Positions 17,204 through 25,215 of a stretch of DNA of 36,578 nt are shown here, piece after piece. A program made the translations under genes and the position numbers. Position 1 is the first letter of the stretch, and the number at the start of each line of letters is the position of its first letter. Under the pieces are notes generated by a model, which ran no database searches, was not told the DNA's origin, and saw only the letters and a list, made by a program, of their open reading frames with translations. This stretch comes from JANQPA01 sp964628385 (GTDB lineage: Bacteria; Bacteroidota; Bacteroidia; Chitinophagales; Saprospiraceae), in contig CAZVOD010000044.1 of assembly GCA_964628385.1 (NCBI GenBank), forward strand, positions 1-36,578, in the 5' to 3' direction.

Positions 17204-18907
17204 ATGAATTCATTTGAAGAAATTGGTCTGAGTGGAGAGGTTTTAGAGGCGTTAAAAGAACTTGGTTTTGAAGAACCTACCCCTATTCAAGCAAAAGCAA
17301 TCCCACATTTATTATCATCAGATAAAGATTTGATTGCATCAGCCCAAACGGGGACTGGAAAGACGGCTGCATTCGGTTTGCCGGCTATTGATCTGACAGA
17401 TGCCGAACTTCGTAATACTCAAACCTTAATCCTTTGTCCAACCAGAGAACTTTGTTTGCAGATTACCGCTGATCTTTCCAGCTATAGCAAGTTCAAAAAG
17501 GGACTGTCTATTGTAGCTGTATACGGCGGGACTAGCATTGACACTCAAATTAGGGCTCTGCGCAAAGGAGCCCAGATAGTGGTGGCCACACCGGGCCGGG
17601 CTATTGATTTGATCAAAAGAAAGAAGCTGGTGCTGGGTGAAGTAGAACGCATCATTCTTGATGAAGCGGATGAAATGCTTACCATGGGCTTTAAAGATGA
17701 TTTGGAAACGATCTTTCTGGAAACGCCTGAAGAGAAGCAGATTTGGCTTTTTTCAGCTACCATGTCCAAGCGCATCAAGGAAATTACGAAGCGCTATATG
17801 CATGATCCAGTAGAGCTTTCTGCCGAGCGCGTCAATACGGGAGCTAAAAATGTAAAACACCTCTACTACATGGTCAGAGCATCTGATCGGTACGAAGTGT
17901 TAAAGCGGATCGCGGATATTAATCCCAGCATTTACGGGATTACTTTTTGCCGGACCAGAAGAGAAACCAAAGAGATTGCCAATAAGCTACTCGAAGATGG
18001 CTACAATGCTGATGCATTGCACGGTGATATGTCACAGGGACAACGCGATGAGGTCATGGGACGTTTCAGAACGGGCCAGTTACAGATGCTGGTGGCCACT
18101 GATGTAGCCTCCAGAGGTCTGGATGTTGATGACCTTACCCACGTTATCAATTACAATCTGCCGGACGATACTGAGGTATACGTACACAGAAGTGGCCGTA
18201 CGGGTCGGGCCGGTAAGCATGGTATTTCTATTGCTATTATCAATACCAGAGAAGAAAAGAAGATCAAAGAAATTGAACGTAGTTCTAATATAGCTTTTGA
18301 AAAAGGAAAAGTACCCAGCGGAGAAGAAGTTTGTTCTAAGCAGCTATTCACCCTGATCGATAAGGTGGAAAAGATATCAGTCGACGAAAAGCAGATTGGC
18401 CCGTTCCTTCCGACTATTTATGAAAAGTTGGAATCGCTAAGCCGCGAAGAACTCATCAAACACTTCGTCTCAGCAGAATTCAATAGATTTCTGGCCTATT
18501 ACAAGGATGCCAGAGATATCAATGTACCCGATAAAAAGAGCAAAGCCAACGGGAAAAGAGAGCGCAGAAGTGCTCGTGACTACTTCCGCCTGTACATTAA
18601 CGTGGGCGCCAAGCATCATCTGACCCCTCCAAGGTTGATCGGATTGATCAATGAAGCCCTCAATTCTTCTGACTCTTCTATCGGTAAGATTGAAATTATG
18701 AGAAATTTCTCTTTCTTCGAAATTGAGGAACGCGTCGTACAACCACTAATCAACTCCCTGAATGGTAATATCTTCGAAGGGACAAAATTGCTGGTTGAAG
18801 CCTCTCAGCCTAAGAGTAGTAGCTCAAGAAATGATAGTTCGAGATCAAAAGGCTATAGCAAAAAGAAAAAGAGAAGTAACGAAAGAAGTGGACGCTACAG
18901 CAAATAA
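17204..18907 (+). CDS. DEAD-box ATP-dependent RNA helicase
   Basis: This 567-residue helicase has all the core motifs: Q motif GFEEPTPIQAKAIP (about 21-34), motif I AQTGTGKTAA, Ia PTRELCLQ, TPGR, II DEADEM, III SAT, V VATDVASRGLD and VI HRSGRTGRAG. Residues about 460-535 (RDYFRLYINVGAKHHLTPPR onward) form a DbpA-type RNA-binding RRM, followed by a Ser/Lys/Arg-rich tail. This layout belongs to the DeaD/CsdA-DbpA group that unwinds rRNA during ribosome assembly and in the cold. DeaD or DbpA cannot be settled without a tree. It is transcribed alone, with a strong terminator. Confidence 0.93.
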   Translation: MNSFEEIGLSGEVLEALKELGFEEPTPIQAKAIPHLLSSDKDLIASAQTGTGKTAAFGLPAIDLTDAELRNTQTLILCPTRELCLQITADLSSYSKFKKGLSIVAVYGGTSIDTQIRALRKGAQIVVATPGRAIDLIKRKKLVLGEVERIILDEADEMLTMGFKDDLETIFLETPEEKQIWLFSATMSKRIKEITKRYMHDPVELSAERVNTGAKNVKHLYYMVRASDRYEVLKRIADINPSIYGITFCRTRRETKEIANKLLEDGYNADALHGDMSQGQRDEVMGRFRTGQLQMLVATDVASRGLDVDDLTHVINYNLPDDTEVYVHRSGRTGRAGKHGISIAIINTREEKKIKEIERSSNIAFEKGKVPSGEEVCSKQLFTLIDKVEKISVDEKQIGPFLPTIYEKLESLSREELIKHFVSAEFNRFLAYYKDARDINVPDKKSKANGKRERRSARDYFRLYINVGAKHHLTPPRLIGLINEALNSSDSSIGKIEIMRNFSFFEIEERVVQPLINSLNGNIFEGTKLLVEASQPKSSSSRNDSSRSKGYSKKKKRSNERSGRYSK

Positions 18908-18940
18908 TATTGAATATTAGTTTTTAAAACACAAACATAC

Positions 18941-19010
18941 GAGCGTGTTCGGATTCCCTCTAACTGCAATTGCAGATTAAAAGCTGGATTCTGAACACGC
19001 TCTTTTTGTT
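18941..19010 (+). terminator. Terminator hairpin, GAGCGTG palindrome family
   Basis: GAGCGTGTTC (18941-18950) pairs perfectly with GAACACGCTC (18993-19002), with more pairing through GGATTC/GGATTCT, and TTTTTGTT follows. The loop contains a second palindrome, CTGCAATTGCAG (18963-18974). The arms match the ends of the elements at 21147 and 23323. Confidence 0.75.
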
Positions 19011-19106
19011 GAAGGTAAAATTATGGTTTTCCATTTTTTATCCTCAATAACAAATCATGCAACATTGCTGATCTTGCCCTCGTACCGCAAAACGTGCCCA
19101 CTTAAT

Positions 19107-19356
19107 TAGACTTGTTTCGCAGGTATTAAAAAAGGTTAATTGCTAATTAAAGCGCTACCGCGTTCCTTCGCTTGAATGTGCCTATGGGGCATTCATCTTA
19201 CAGGGCCGCTCAGTTATCTCCCACACTGTACCTTTTATCAGTCACTTAGCGCTGCTAAGTTCAGAAAGTAACCCTGCCCTTCTTCGCGAAAAAGCCTTCG
19301 TGTGGTAAAAAAATAATTCAATTTCCTCACTATTCTACCCCTACGAAACAAGTCTA
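19107..19356. mobile_element. MITE-like element with TA-bounded inverted ends
   Basis: A perfect 13-bp inverted repeat, TAGACTTGTTTCG (19107-19119) and CGAAACAAGTCTA (19344-19356), bounds 250 bases with no coding capacity. The outermost TA on both sides fits a TA target duplication, as made by IS630/mariner transposases. Inside the left end is CAGGTATTAAAAAAGG and inside the right end CACTATTCTACCCC. Both inner signatures recur in the compact copy at 29835-29913. An internal hairpin CTTAGCGCTGCTAAG lies near 19248. No transposase is present, so any movement would need one in trans. Confidence 0.6.
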
Positions 19357-19379
19357 GTAAAAACTTTAGCTCCACAGAA

Positions 19380-19417
19380 TCATTTTCTGTTGTTCAAAAA
19401 ATCACAACAGAAAATGA
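19380..19417. repeat. Perfect 14-bp inverted repeat hairpin
   Basis: TCATTTTCTGTTGT (19380-19393) and ACAACAGAAAATGA (19404-19417) are exact reverse complements around a 10-base loop. It is about 120 bp upstream of the DUF2490 gene. It could be a terminator-like attenuator, an operator or another small element end; no T-tract follows directly. Confidence 0.65.
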
Positions 19418-19535
19418 CTTAACTTGTCCAAAGGGGTTCCTATCAATATAAACAGATGGCCAACGAAGGGCGATCTGTTAGGTCAAACAATACCTGCTGG
19501 CGCTTGTTTTCATTTCCATACTTCAAAAACATACT

Positions 19536-20240
19536 ATGAAACAGCGCTTCACTCGACTATTTACCCTCCTTTGTTTTACTTTCCTACCTGGTATTACCTT
19601 CACTCAGCAATTTGATCAGGATCAGCTTGGAGGCTGGTACATGTATTTCTGGAATACGACTATAAACGAAAGTCAATGGGGCTTTCAGGGCGATTTACAA
19701 TATAGAAACTGGGATATTTTTAGTGATCTGGAGCAAGTACTACTGCGCGGTGGCCTTACCTATCAGCCTGAAAATACAGATGTGAAATTTACACTGGGGT
19801 ATGCCTCGATTACTACGGGTGCTTTTGGGGAACCTATAACGACATTTCATGAAAATAGAATATACCAGGAAGCTTTATTAACCCAAAAACTGGGGAGCCG
19901 CTTTTTTCTGACCCACCGATTTCGATTCGAACAGCGCTTTGTCAAAAACCAGTATTTCAGGACCCGCTGGCGCTACAATATTTTTGTCAATGTACCTTTC
20001 AATCAGACTGACCTTAGCAAAGGGGCCATTTACTTTGCTTTTTACAACGAACTGTTTATCAATGGTGGCCGTATTATTGGCAGCGGACGGGAAGTAGCAT
20101 TATTTGATAGAAACCGTACTTATCTGGCAATGGGCTACAGCCTTTCTGATCATATGCGTATTCAGCTGGGAGCCATGCGCCAATCTACTGACATATGGAC
20201 CAAGTGGCAATCCCAACTCAGCCTGCACCATAAAATCTAG
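19536..20240 (+). CDS. DUF2490-like outer-membrane beta-barrel protein
   Basis: This 234-residue protein has a signal peptide at 1-24 (MKQRFTRLFTLLCFTFLPGI, then TFTQQ). The mature part is a chain of amphipathic strands rich in Trp/Tyr/Phe: GGWYMYFWNTTI, WGFQGDLQYRNWDI, FLTHRFRFEQRF, RWRYNIFVNVPF. It ends in a strand-like QSQLSLHHKI. The opening LGGWYMYFWN and the central HRFRFEQRF...RTRWRY pattern are characteristic of DUF2490 proteins, predicted small outer-membrane beta-barrels of unknown cargo. It is transcribed alone downstream of repeats. Confidence 0.83.
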   Translation: MKQRFTRLFTLLCFTFLPGITFTQQFDQDQLGGWYMYFWNTTINESQWGFQGDLQYRNWDIFSDLEQVLLRGGLTYQPENTDVKFTLGYASITTGAFGEPITTFHENRIYQEALLTQKLGSRFFLTHRFRFEQRFVKNQYFRTRWRYNIFVNVPFNQTDLSKGAIYFAFYNELFINGGRIIGSGREVALFDRNRTYLAMGYSLSDHMRIQLGAMRQSTDIWTKWQSQLSLHHKI

Positions 20241-20251
20241 ATGCCCACAGG

Positions 20252-20277
20252 ATTTCAGGGTCTTGCTAGCCTGAAAT
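20252..20277 (+). terminator. Short hairpin after the DUF2490 gene
   Basis: ATTTCAGG (20252-20259) pairs exactly with CCTGAAAT (20270-20277) around a 10-base loop 12 bp after the stop codon. The following GATTTATATTTT is only a weak U-tract. Confidence 0.4.
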
Positions 20278-20523
20278 GATTTATATTTTAAAAAACATCA
20301 GCCTGATTTTCGCCATATTTTCTTAAATATTATCATCTAGTTGTTCTTCTAACCGTAAAAAGAAAAAGAAACCTTCTTTTTCCTCAAATGAAGAGTCCTA
20401 TCTCCAGATATCTTTGAACATTTAGGGGCTAAATTGACTTTCATGGCAGGAAAAGCAGTGGATATTCCATTCCTTTTAAAAACATTCACACAACATCTAG
20501 AAAGTATTCAAAATGAAAATTGA
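20276..20523 (+). pseudogene. Broken small lipoprotein gene
   Basis: From an ATG at 20276 the frame reads a classic lipoprotein leader, MIYILKNISLIFAIFS, then a TAA at 20324-20326, then in the same frame ILSSSCSSNRKKKKKPSFSS with a lipobox Cys and a basic run, ending at TAG 20423. A second frame from about 20398 continues plausibly as PDIFEHLGAKLTFMAGKAVD and runs to TGA at 20521-20523, overlapping the ppa start. I read this as one small secreted lipoprotein gene of about 80 codons with a nonsense mutation and a frameshift. It has no recognised family, so this is a pattern-based call. Confidence 0.4.
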
Positions 20524-21061
20524 TTCCAATAATCCCTGGCACAAGGTGCATCCTGGACGTGACTTACCTGAAGTAGTAAATGCGATCATTGAAATCCCCA
20601 AAAATAACAGGGCAAAATACGAGTTGGATAAAGAAACCGGGCTCTTGAAGCTGGATCGGGTTATTTATTCCTCTATGTACTATCCGGCAAATTATGGATT
20701 CATCCCCAGAACATACTGTGATGATGATGATCCACTGGATATTTTGGTTTTATCCCAAATTCAGGTAGTGCCGATGTGCCTGGTGGAAGCCAAGGTAATT
20801 GGAGTAATGCGAATGCTGGACCAGGGAGAATCCGATGATAAGATTATTGCCGTGGGCAAGAACGATATGAGTGTCAGCCATTACAATGACGTTAGCGAGC
20901 TGCCAGATCACTTCATCAATGAATTAACCACTTTCTTTGAAGACTATAAGAAGCTAGAGCAAAAATCCGTTCAAGTGGAGGATATTCAAAACTCCCAGCA
21001 AGCCAAGAAGATTTTGTTGCAGGCCATTGAAGATTACCAGAAACTATTACAGGCTAAATAG
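20513..21061 (+). CDS. ppa: Inorganic pyrophosphatase, family I
   Basis: This 182-residue soluble enzyme hydrolyses pyrophosphate to two phosphates, pulling biosynthetic reactions forward. The signature DDDDPLDILVL (about 63-73) supplies the Mg-binding aspartates, preceded by YPANYGFIPRTY (about 50-61). GVMRMLDQGESDDKIIAV (about 97-114) carries the second acidic cluster. Size and motifs match bacterial hexameric family I enzymes. It is a single-gene transcript. Confidence 0.97.
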   Translation: MKIDSNNPWHKVHPGRDLPEVVNAIIEIPKNNRAKYELDKETGLLKLDRVIYSSMYYPANYGFIPRTYCDDDDPLDILVLSQIQVVPMCLVEAKVIGVMRMLDQGESDDKIIAVGKNDMSVSHYNDVSELPDHFINELTTFFEDYKKLEQKSVQVEDIQNSQQAKKILLQAIEDYQKLLQAK

Positions 21062-21146
21062 AAGACTTCACTGTGAGATGCTCATAGATCACATTTTTAT
21101 ATTTCTGCCACTACTGGGAGAGAAGTATATCCGCTGGCTGCCTTAA

Positions 21147-21197
21147 GAGCGTATTTGGATTTTACCCTTTGGCCTGCAAAACCGTTTAGAATAGTGC
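21147..21197. repeat. Degenerate GAGCGTG palindromic repeat
   Basis: GAGCGTATTTGGATTTTACC followed by CTTTGGCCTGCAAAA matches the element at 23323-23369 at nearly every base of GGATTTTACnCTTTGGCCnGCAAA. The right arm here (ACCGTTTAGAATAGTGC) has decayed. It lies in the ppa-lipocalin spacer. Confidence 0.55.
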
Positions 21198-21318
21198 TAA
21201 TTTCAGCTTTTTTGACGCATCGTAGCTGAGAGCTAATAGAAGCGTAACCTTTTCACTCCTGATCAAATAAATTGCGTAACTTACAAGAGTAACACATTTT
21301 TTTAACCTAAAACACTAA

Positions 21319-21699
21319 ATGATGAATTTTTCAAAATTATTGATTGTTGCCACTTTACTCTGTGCACCCTTATTCATGAATGCTCAGGATTTTATCGGTA
21401 CCTGGGAGTGGGATGCTCCGGGACAGGATGGTCAGATGATTCCATGCTCTATTACTTTCAACGCTGACGGAACATTTGAACTGGACTTTGCAATGGATGG
21501 CCAGATAGAAGGTAAGGGTACTTTTACTCATGAAGGCAATGTGATCACCATAGCTGAAACAGAAAGTGGCCCATGCGTTAATAAAAAAGGAACCTATAAG
21601 TTAACGATCAACGGAGATACGGTAACTCCTGAAATGGTTTCGGAAGAATGCGATGAAAGAAAGGGTGGTATGCCAACGAAATTGACCAGAGTGAAGTAA
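21319..21699 (+). CDS. Small secreted lipocalin-like protein
   Basis: This 126-residue protein has a signal peptide at 1-22 (MMNFSKLLIVATLLCAPLFM, then NAQ). The mature domain has the repeated GTW...G..ITFNADGTFELDF...GKGTFTHEGNVITI...GTYKL pattern of short lipocalin-like or META-like beta-sandwich proteins, with the leading FIGTWEW strand. Two cysteines in the mature part (ESGPC and SEEC) may form a disulfide. Ligand unknown. It is transcribed alone and ends at a strong bidirectional hairpin. Confidence 0.72.
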   Translation: MMNFSKLLIVATLLCAPLFMNAQDFIGTWEWDAPGQDGQMIPCSITFNADGTFELDFAMDGQIEGKGTFTHEGNVITIAETESGPCVNKKGTYKLTINGDTVTPEMVSEECDERKGGMPTKLTRVK

Positions 21700-21714
21700 G
21701 GTCACTAGTAAAAG

Positions 21715-21748
21715 GTTGGCGAAAAAAGCTGTAGTTTTTTTCGCCAAC
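21715..21748. terminator. Bidirectional terminator
   Basis: GTTGGCGAAAAAA (21715-21727) pairs with TTTTTTCGCCAAC (21736-21748) around an 8-base loop. The A-run and T-run inside the stem can act as U-tracts for both convergent genes (stops at 21699 and 21776). Confidence 0.85.
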
Positions 21749-21775
21749 TTATAATAGTCTTATTTTCTTTTTGAT

Positions 21776-22894
21776 TTATTCCACAGTCGAAATATTTAGC
21801 TTTAAATCAGGGTGCTCCCCCGGAGCTGTCAGGGCATTCAGTACTGTAAAGATCAATTCTACATTTTCCTTTTGCTCCAGTGTTTTCACCAAAAAAGTAG
21901 TCTCCACGTTAGGTTGAATGGTTAATACATCGCCGTAATCATGAAAAGTATATTCCGATTGATTCATCAGAAGGAATGGAGCATCGGAATGATTTTTTAT
22001 AACTACTTCAAGTACAGATTTAATACCTTGATATTCAGCTTTAACTACCTCCAGACAAGCCGTCATTAATGGCTGTAGGTGCTCTGGCCTACCCACTAGC
22101 ATATCATTAAACCAACCTACAGTACGACGCTCCAAAAGCGCTTCTTTGGTCGCTTCCGGGCTGCGTTCCTCTGCAAATACCAGAGTAACAGGGCGGTGGC
22201 CCCCCTCAGGTACATTATACTGCCAATCCACCAAACCATGAATATCTGATGTAGCCATAATCGTTAGGTTGTAATCCAATGCAATCTGTAAGGCTTCATC
22301 AGAATAGGTTCTGTCGTTGATCACTTCAATACCATGCAATAGCCCCTCGTTGATCAAATACTCATGAGTGGCAGTCATCCTGGCAATACCATCATCATTC
22401 TGACCCGTCCAGTTCGCATGATTCCAAAATACAAATCCGCCCTGACGGTTGGCCTCTCTAAATACTTCCACAGAATCCAAACCCATCAATTTATTAGCAT
22501 CTTCAATAAAAATAGCATTATTATGCCCTGGAGGCATCCTACGAGTAATCTCTGCGCCATGCACCACCATCAGATCATAAGGACGAGCTCTTTGTTCTGC
22601 AATTTCATAAGAACGGTTGCGATCAGGATGCGGAATATCGGCACCATACGGCTGATATTCAATGTGTTCTGTCATAGAAACAGCATCTATACTATCCCGT
22701 AGCGCTTCCTGAATACGAATATCAGGCCAAACACTACCATCAGAAAAAACAGTATGCTGGTGAAAATCACAAATCAAGGTCTTGAATCCAGGTACATCCG
22801 GAAACTCAATACTCCGGCCATGCGTATGAGCTCCTGTTTGAGCAAAGGAAGTGCAGCAGATGAAATACAATAATACAGTGAAAAGGTTCTTCAT
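21776..22894 (-). CDS. Secreted PHP-domain phosphoesterase
   Basis: The protein is 372 residues from the ATG at 22894; a start seven codons upstream is possible but displaces the signal peptide MKNLFTVLLYFICCTSFAQ. The PHP metal site is clear: DFHQHTVFSDGSVWP (HxH motif, about 43-57), MTEHIEYQPY, VVHGAEITRR, FWNHANWTGQ and ATSDIHG. The family of secreted PHP proteins with this layout includes the Sb-PDE-type phosphodiesterases that split phosphodiester bonds with bound metal ions. The natural substrate is unknown. The C-terminal 100 residues look like an Ig-like beta-domain. It is transcribed alone. Confidence 0.85.
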   Translation of the reverse strand: MKNLFTVLLYFICCTSFAQTGAHTHGRSIEFPDVPGFKTLICDFHQHTVFSDGSVWPDIRIQEALRDSIDAVSMTEHIEYQPYGADIPHPDRNRSYEIAEQRARPYDLMVVHGAEITRRMPPGHNNAIFIEDANKLMGLDSVEVFREANRQGGFVFWNHANWTGQNDDGIARMTATHEYLINEGLLHGIEVINDRTYSDEALQIALDYNLTIMATSDIHGLVDWQYNVPEGGHRPVTLVFAEERSPEATKEALLERRTVGWFNDMLVGRPEHLQPLMTACLEVVKAEYQGIKSVLEVVIKNHSDAPFLLMNQSEYTFHDYGDVLTIQPNVETTFLVKTLEQKENVELIFTVLNALTAPGEHPDLKLNISTVE

Positions 22895-23052
22895 TTTTAT
22901 TTGTAAAGGAAACATACTATTGTTAAGCAGATATTAAAAGTAGTTGAATTTTGTAGCTCTAGAAGCCAAACCAACGGACTTGCGAAAGTACATCGACTTC
23001 GCCAATGAAAAGCTGAATATAATTTTTAATTTAGAGGAAAAAATAAATCGAT

Positions 23053-23313
23053 ATGGTTGCCAAGAAAAAAACAGCAAAAGATATGAGCCTCGAAGAGTTG
23101 CAACAAAAGTACAAGAGTATCAGAAATGTCAGAATAGTGATCCTCTCTGTATACGCTTTGCTGGTTACAATAGTAATTGTATTGAGGTTGATAGGAACCT
23201 TCGATAATGGTGACTTATACCCACTAATCGCGATATTTGCAGCGGGTTTGGCTACCACCGCGGGGGTTTTCTCCTCCGAAAGTAGCTTAAAAAAAGAAAT
23301 TGAATCTCGATAA
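23053..23313 (+). CDS. Small two-helix membrane protein
   Basis: This 86-residue protein has a charged N-terminal helix (KDMSLEELQQKYKSIRNVR) followed by two transmembrane segments at about 28-47 and 55-73 and a short charged tail. GAGG about 18 bases upstream is a weak ribosome-binding site. No family recognised. It ends just before a palindromic terminator. Confidence 0.7.
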   Translation: MVAKKKTAKDMSLEELQQKYKSIRNVRIVILSVYALLVTIVIVLRLIGTFDNGDLYPLIAIFAAGLATTAGVFSSESSLKKEIESR

Positions 23314-23322
23314 TCTAATTAA

Positions 23323-23369
23323 GAGCGTGATGGATTTTACTCTTTGGCCAGCAAATTCCAACCACGCTC
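23323..23369 (+). terminator. Palindromic repeat acting as terminator
   Basis: GAGCGTG-TGGATTTT pairs with AAATTCCAACCACGCTC; the loop is ACTCTTTGGCCAGC. It starts 10 bp after the stop at 23313 and ends 15 bp before the serine hydrolase ATG. It is the best-preserved copy of the family also seen at 18941 and 21147. Confidence 0.6.
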
Positions 23370-23384
23370 AAACCTTCAGCCACT

Positions 23385-24620
23385 ATGCAAAAAATCATCT
23401 CCCTGTATATTTACATTTTGCTTTTCCTGTTGCCAATATCAGTACTAGAAGCGCAGGTTACCCCATCCAGCCATACAGTAAGCGGAATCTCCCAAAAGCG
23501 GCTCGAAAGGTATGAGCAGTTTTTGGAACAAGAAATTATGGATAAAAAAATTCCGGGTGCCGTTTCTCTCATTTATAAAAATGGTATAGTCGTACATGAT
23601 AAGGCCTTTGGCTACTGCGATGTAGCAAGTAAAGATTCCATGAAAATGGATCAGATCTTTTTTATTCAATCCATGACAAAGCCCATTATTTCAGTGGCCA
23701 TCATGATGTTGTACGAAGAGGGGTATTTTCAGCTTACCGATCCCGTTTCCAAATATCTGCCAGCTTTCAAGACCATTTCGGTGTCTAAAGACCCTTCTAA
23801 GGGCCTTTCGGCAGGTACGGAAGAGGCTAGTAACCCCATAAGTATTTGGAATCTGCTGACTCATACTTCCGGCCTTTCTCATGGCCTGACCGGTTCTAAA
23901 CTAGATCAGGAACTAAGGCAAAAAATGTACCAACAATCATTTGAGCATATCAGAGAGAGAGTTAATTTCTATCCGGAACTTCCCCTTGTGGGCCACCCCG
24001 GAGAACAATGGGTGTACAGCGTTTCTCCTGATGTTTTGTCGGCTTTGATCGAGCACTTTTCAGGTATGACTACAGCTGAGTTTCTGCAAAAGCGGTTATT
24101 TGATCCGCTAGGGATGAAAGATACGGGCTATAATTTAAGCAAAGAGCAACAGGCCAGGATGGTTCAGCTGCATACTTACAACGGGAAGGGAGTAATCATC
24201 AAAAGCCCCAGACAGACGCCAATGGAAGGTAATACGGTATATGGAGGTGCTGCGGGCCTGTTTTCTACTGCTACTGATTATTTGAAGTTTTGCCAAATGC
24301 TCTTAAATGACGGTGAGTACAAAGGCCAACAGTTGTTAAGCCCCAAAACTGTGGAGTTAATGACGGCTGACCAGGTTGGTGAGTTATACCCCTATGAGGG
24401 CCAGGGTTTTGGACTCGGCTTCGGAATCGTTACTGATATGGGAAAATTAAAAGCTTTGGGATCCCCAGGCCAGTATAGTTGGGGTGGTGCTTATTGCACC
24501 TATTTTTTTGTAGACCCCAAAGAAGACCTCATTGCTATATTAATGACGCAGGTTTTTCCTTATCAACTCTACTACACTAACATGCTCCGGCAGTTTGTAT
24601 ATCAGGCCATCGTCGATTGA
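23385..24620 (+). CDS. Secreted serine hydrolase, beta-lactamase (class C) fold
   Basis: This 411-residue protein has a signal peptide at 1-24 (cleavage near LEAQ). The catalytic Ser96-Met-Thr-Lys99 is the SxxK motif. VYSVSPDVLS (about 205) is the YxN-equivalent with Tyr, and LLTHTSGLSHGL, GGAAGLFSTATDYLKFCQML and GSPGQYSWGGAYCTYFFVD complete the pattern of serine hydrolases annotated as class C beta-lactamases, esterases or D-aminopeptidases. Tyr-Ser-Val in place of Tyr-Ser-Asn suggests an esterase or peptidase rather than antibiotic hydrolysis. Substrate unknown. Confidence 0.9.
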   Translation: MQKIISLYIYILLFLLPISVLEAQVTPSSHTVSGISQKRLERYEQFLEQEIMDKKIPGAVSLIYKNGIVVHDKAFGYCDVASKDSMKMDQIFFIQSMTKPIISVAIMMLYEEGYFQLTDPVSKYLPAFKTISVSKDPSKGLSAGTEEASNPISIWNLLTHTSGLSHGLTGSKLDQELRQKMYQQSFEHIRERVNFYPELPLVGHPGEQWVYSVSPDVLSALIEHFSGMTTAEFLQKRLFDPLGMKDTGYNLSKEQQARMVQLHTYNGKGVIIKSPRQTPMEGNTVYGGAAGLFSTATDYLKFCQMLLNDGEYKGQQLLSPKTVELMTADQVGELYPYEGQGFGLGFGIVTDMGKLKALGSPGQYSWGGAYCTYFFVDPKEDLIAILMTQVFPYQLYYTNMLRQFVYQAIVD

Positions 24621-24770
24621 GAGGAAACCAAAATATTCAAAGCATGAATTTTGGCCATTTTTAAAAACATTCTCTTATTTTTTCAATTTATTCACTAGTT
24701 TATTCCGTACCTTCTATTCTTCTGGAATATTAAGTTTAAATTCGTCAAAGACTAAGAAACTGAAAATAAT

Positions 24771-25154
24771 ATGAAAACGGTAAGTTCACTGGATTTAGAT
24801 ACCATACTCAAAGAGATCGAATGTCTGGATCTAGATGATCTGAAAGTGTTTGCTTCAAAAGTTAACCAACTCCTTATTAGGAAGAAAACATCAAATTCCT
24901 GCGACTACGAATCGTTGCTTATGGAAAAAATACGAAGTATACTTACTTGTGAGGTCAATCAGGAATATGACAAGCTTTTAAAAAAGCAGGAGATAGGACC
25001 ATTATCAGTGTCTGAATACGTCAGGTTACACAAATTAACCCCTATCATTGAATTGGCACGCTCTGAGCGTATGAGATACCTTACTGAACTTGCCGAAATC
25101 AAAAAGATTTCTGTTGATGATCTTAGAGTACAATTACGGATTAAAACCACATAG
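24771..25154 (+). CDS. Small helical cytoplasmic protein of unknown function
   Basis: This 127-residue, almost wholly helical, charged protein has no signal peptide. The C-terminal half (EYDKLLKKQEIGPLSVSEYV, then LHKLTPIIELARSERMRYLT and ELAEIKKISVDDLRVQL) follows the pattern of a small protein family I recall from cyanobacteria and Bacteroidota, often encoded just before an HNH-nuclease-like gene. No such partner follows here; the acetoacetyl-CoA synthetase gene ends 61 bp downstream on the other strand. Function unproven. The reading frame is well supported by its ATG and composition. Confidence 0.62.
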   Translation: MKTVSSLDLDTILKEIECLDLDDLKVFASKVNQLLIRKKTSNSCDYESLLMEKIRSILTCEVNQEYDKLLKKQEIGPLSVSEYVRLHKLTPIIELARSERMRYLTELAEIKKISVDDLRVQLRIKTT

Positions 25155-25215
25155 TTTTATGCAGAATCGCCGTTAGAAGTGTTTCGCAGTGAAAATTTCT
25201 TAGTGGATCAGGTGC

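Noticed and set aside
25155..25215. AESPLEVFRSENFLV-like frame after the 127-residue protein, considered as the start of a lost partner gene
   Set aside because: Only about 15 codons lie outside the antisense of the acetoacetyl-CoA synthetase gene, which is too short to support.
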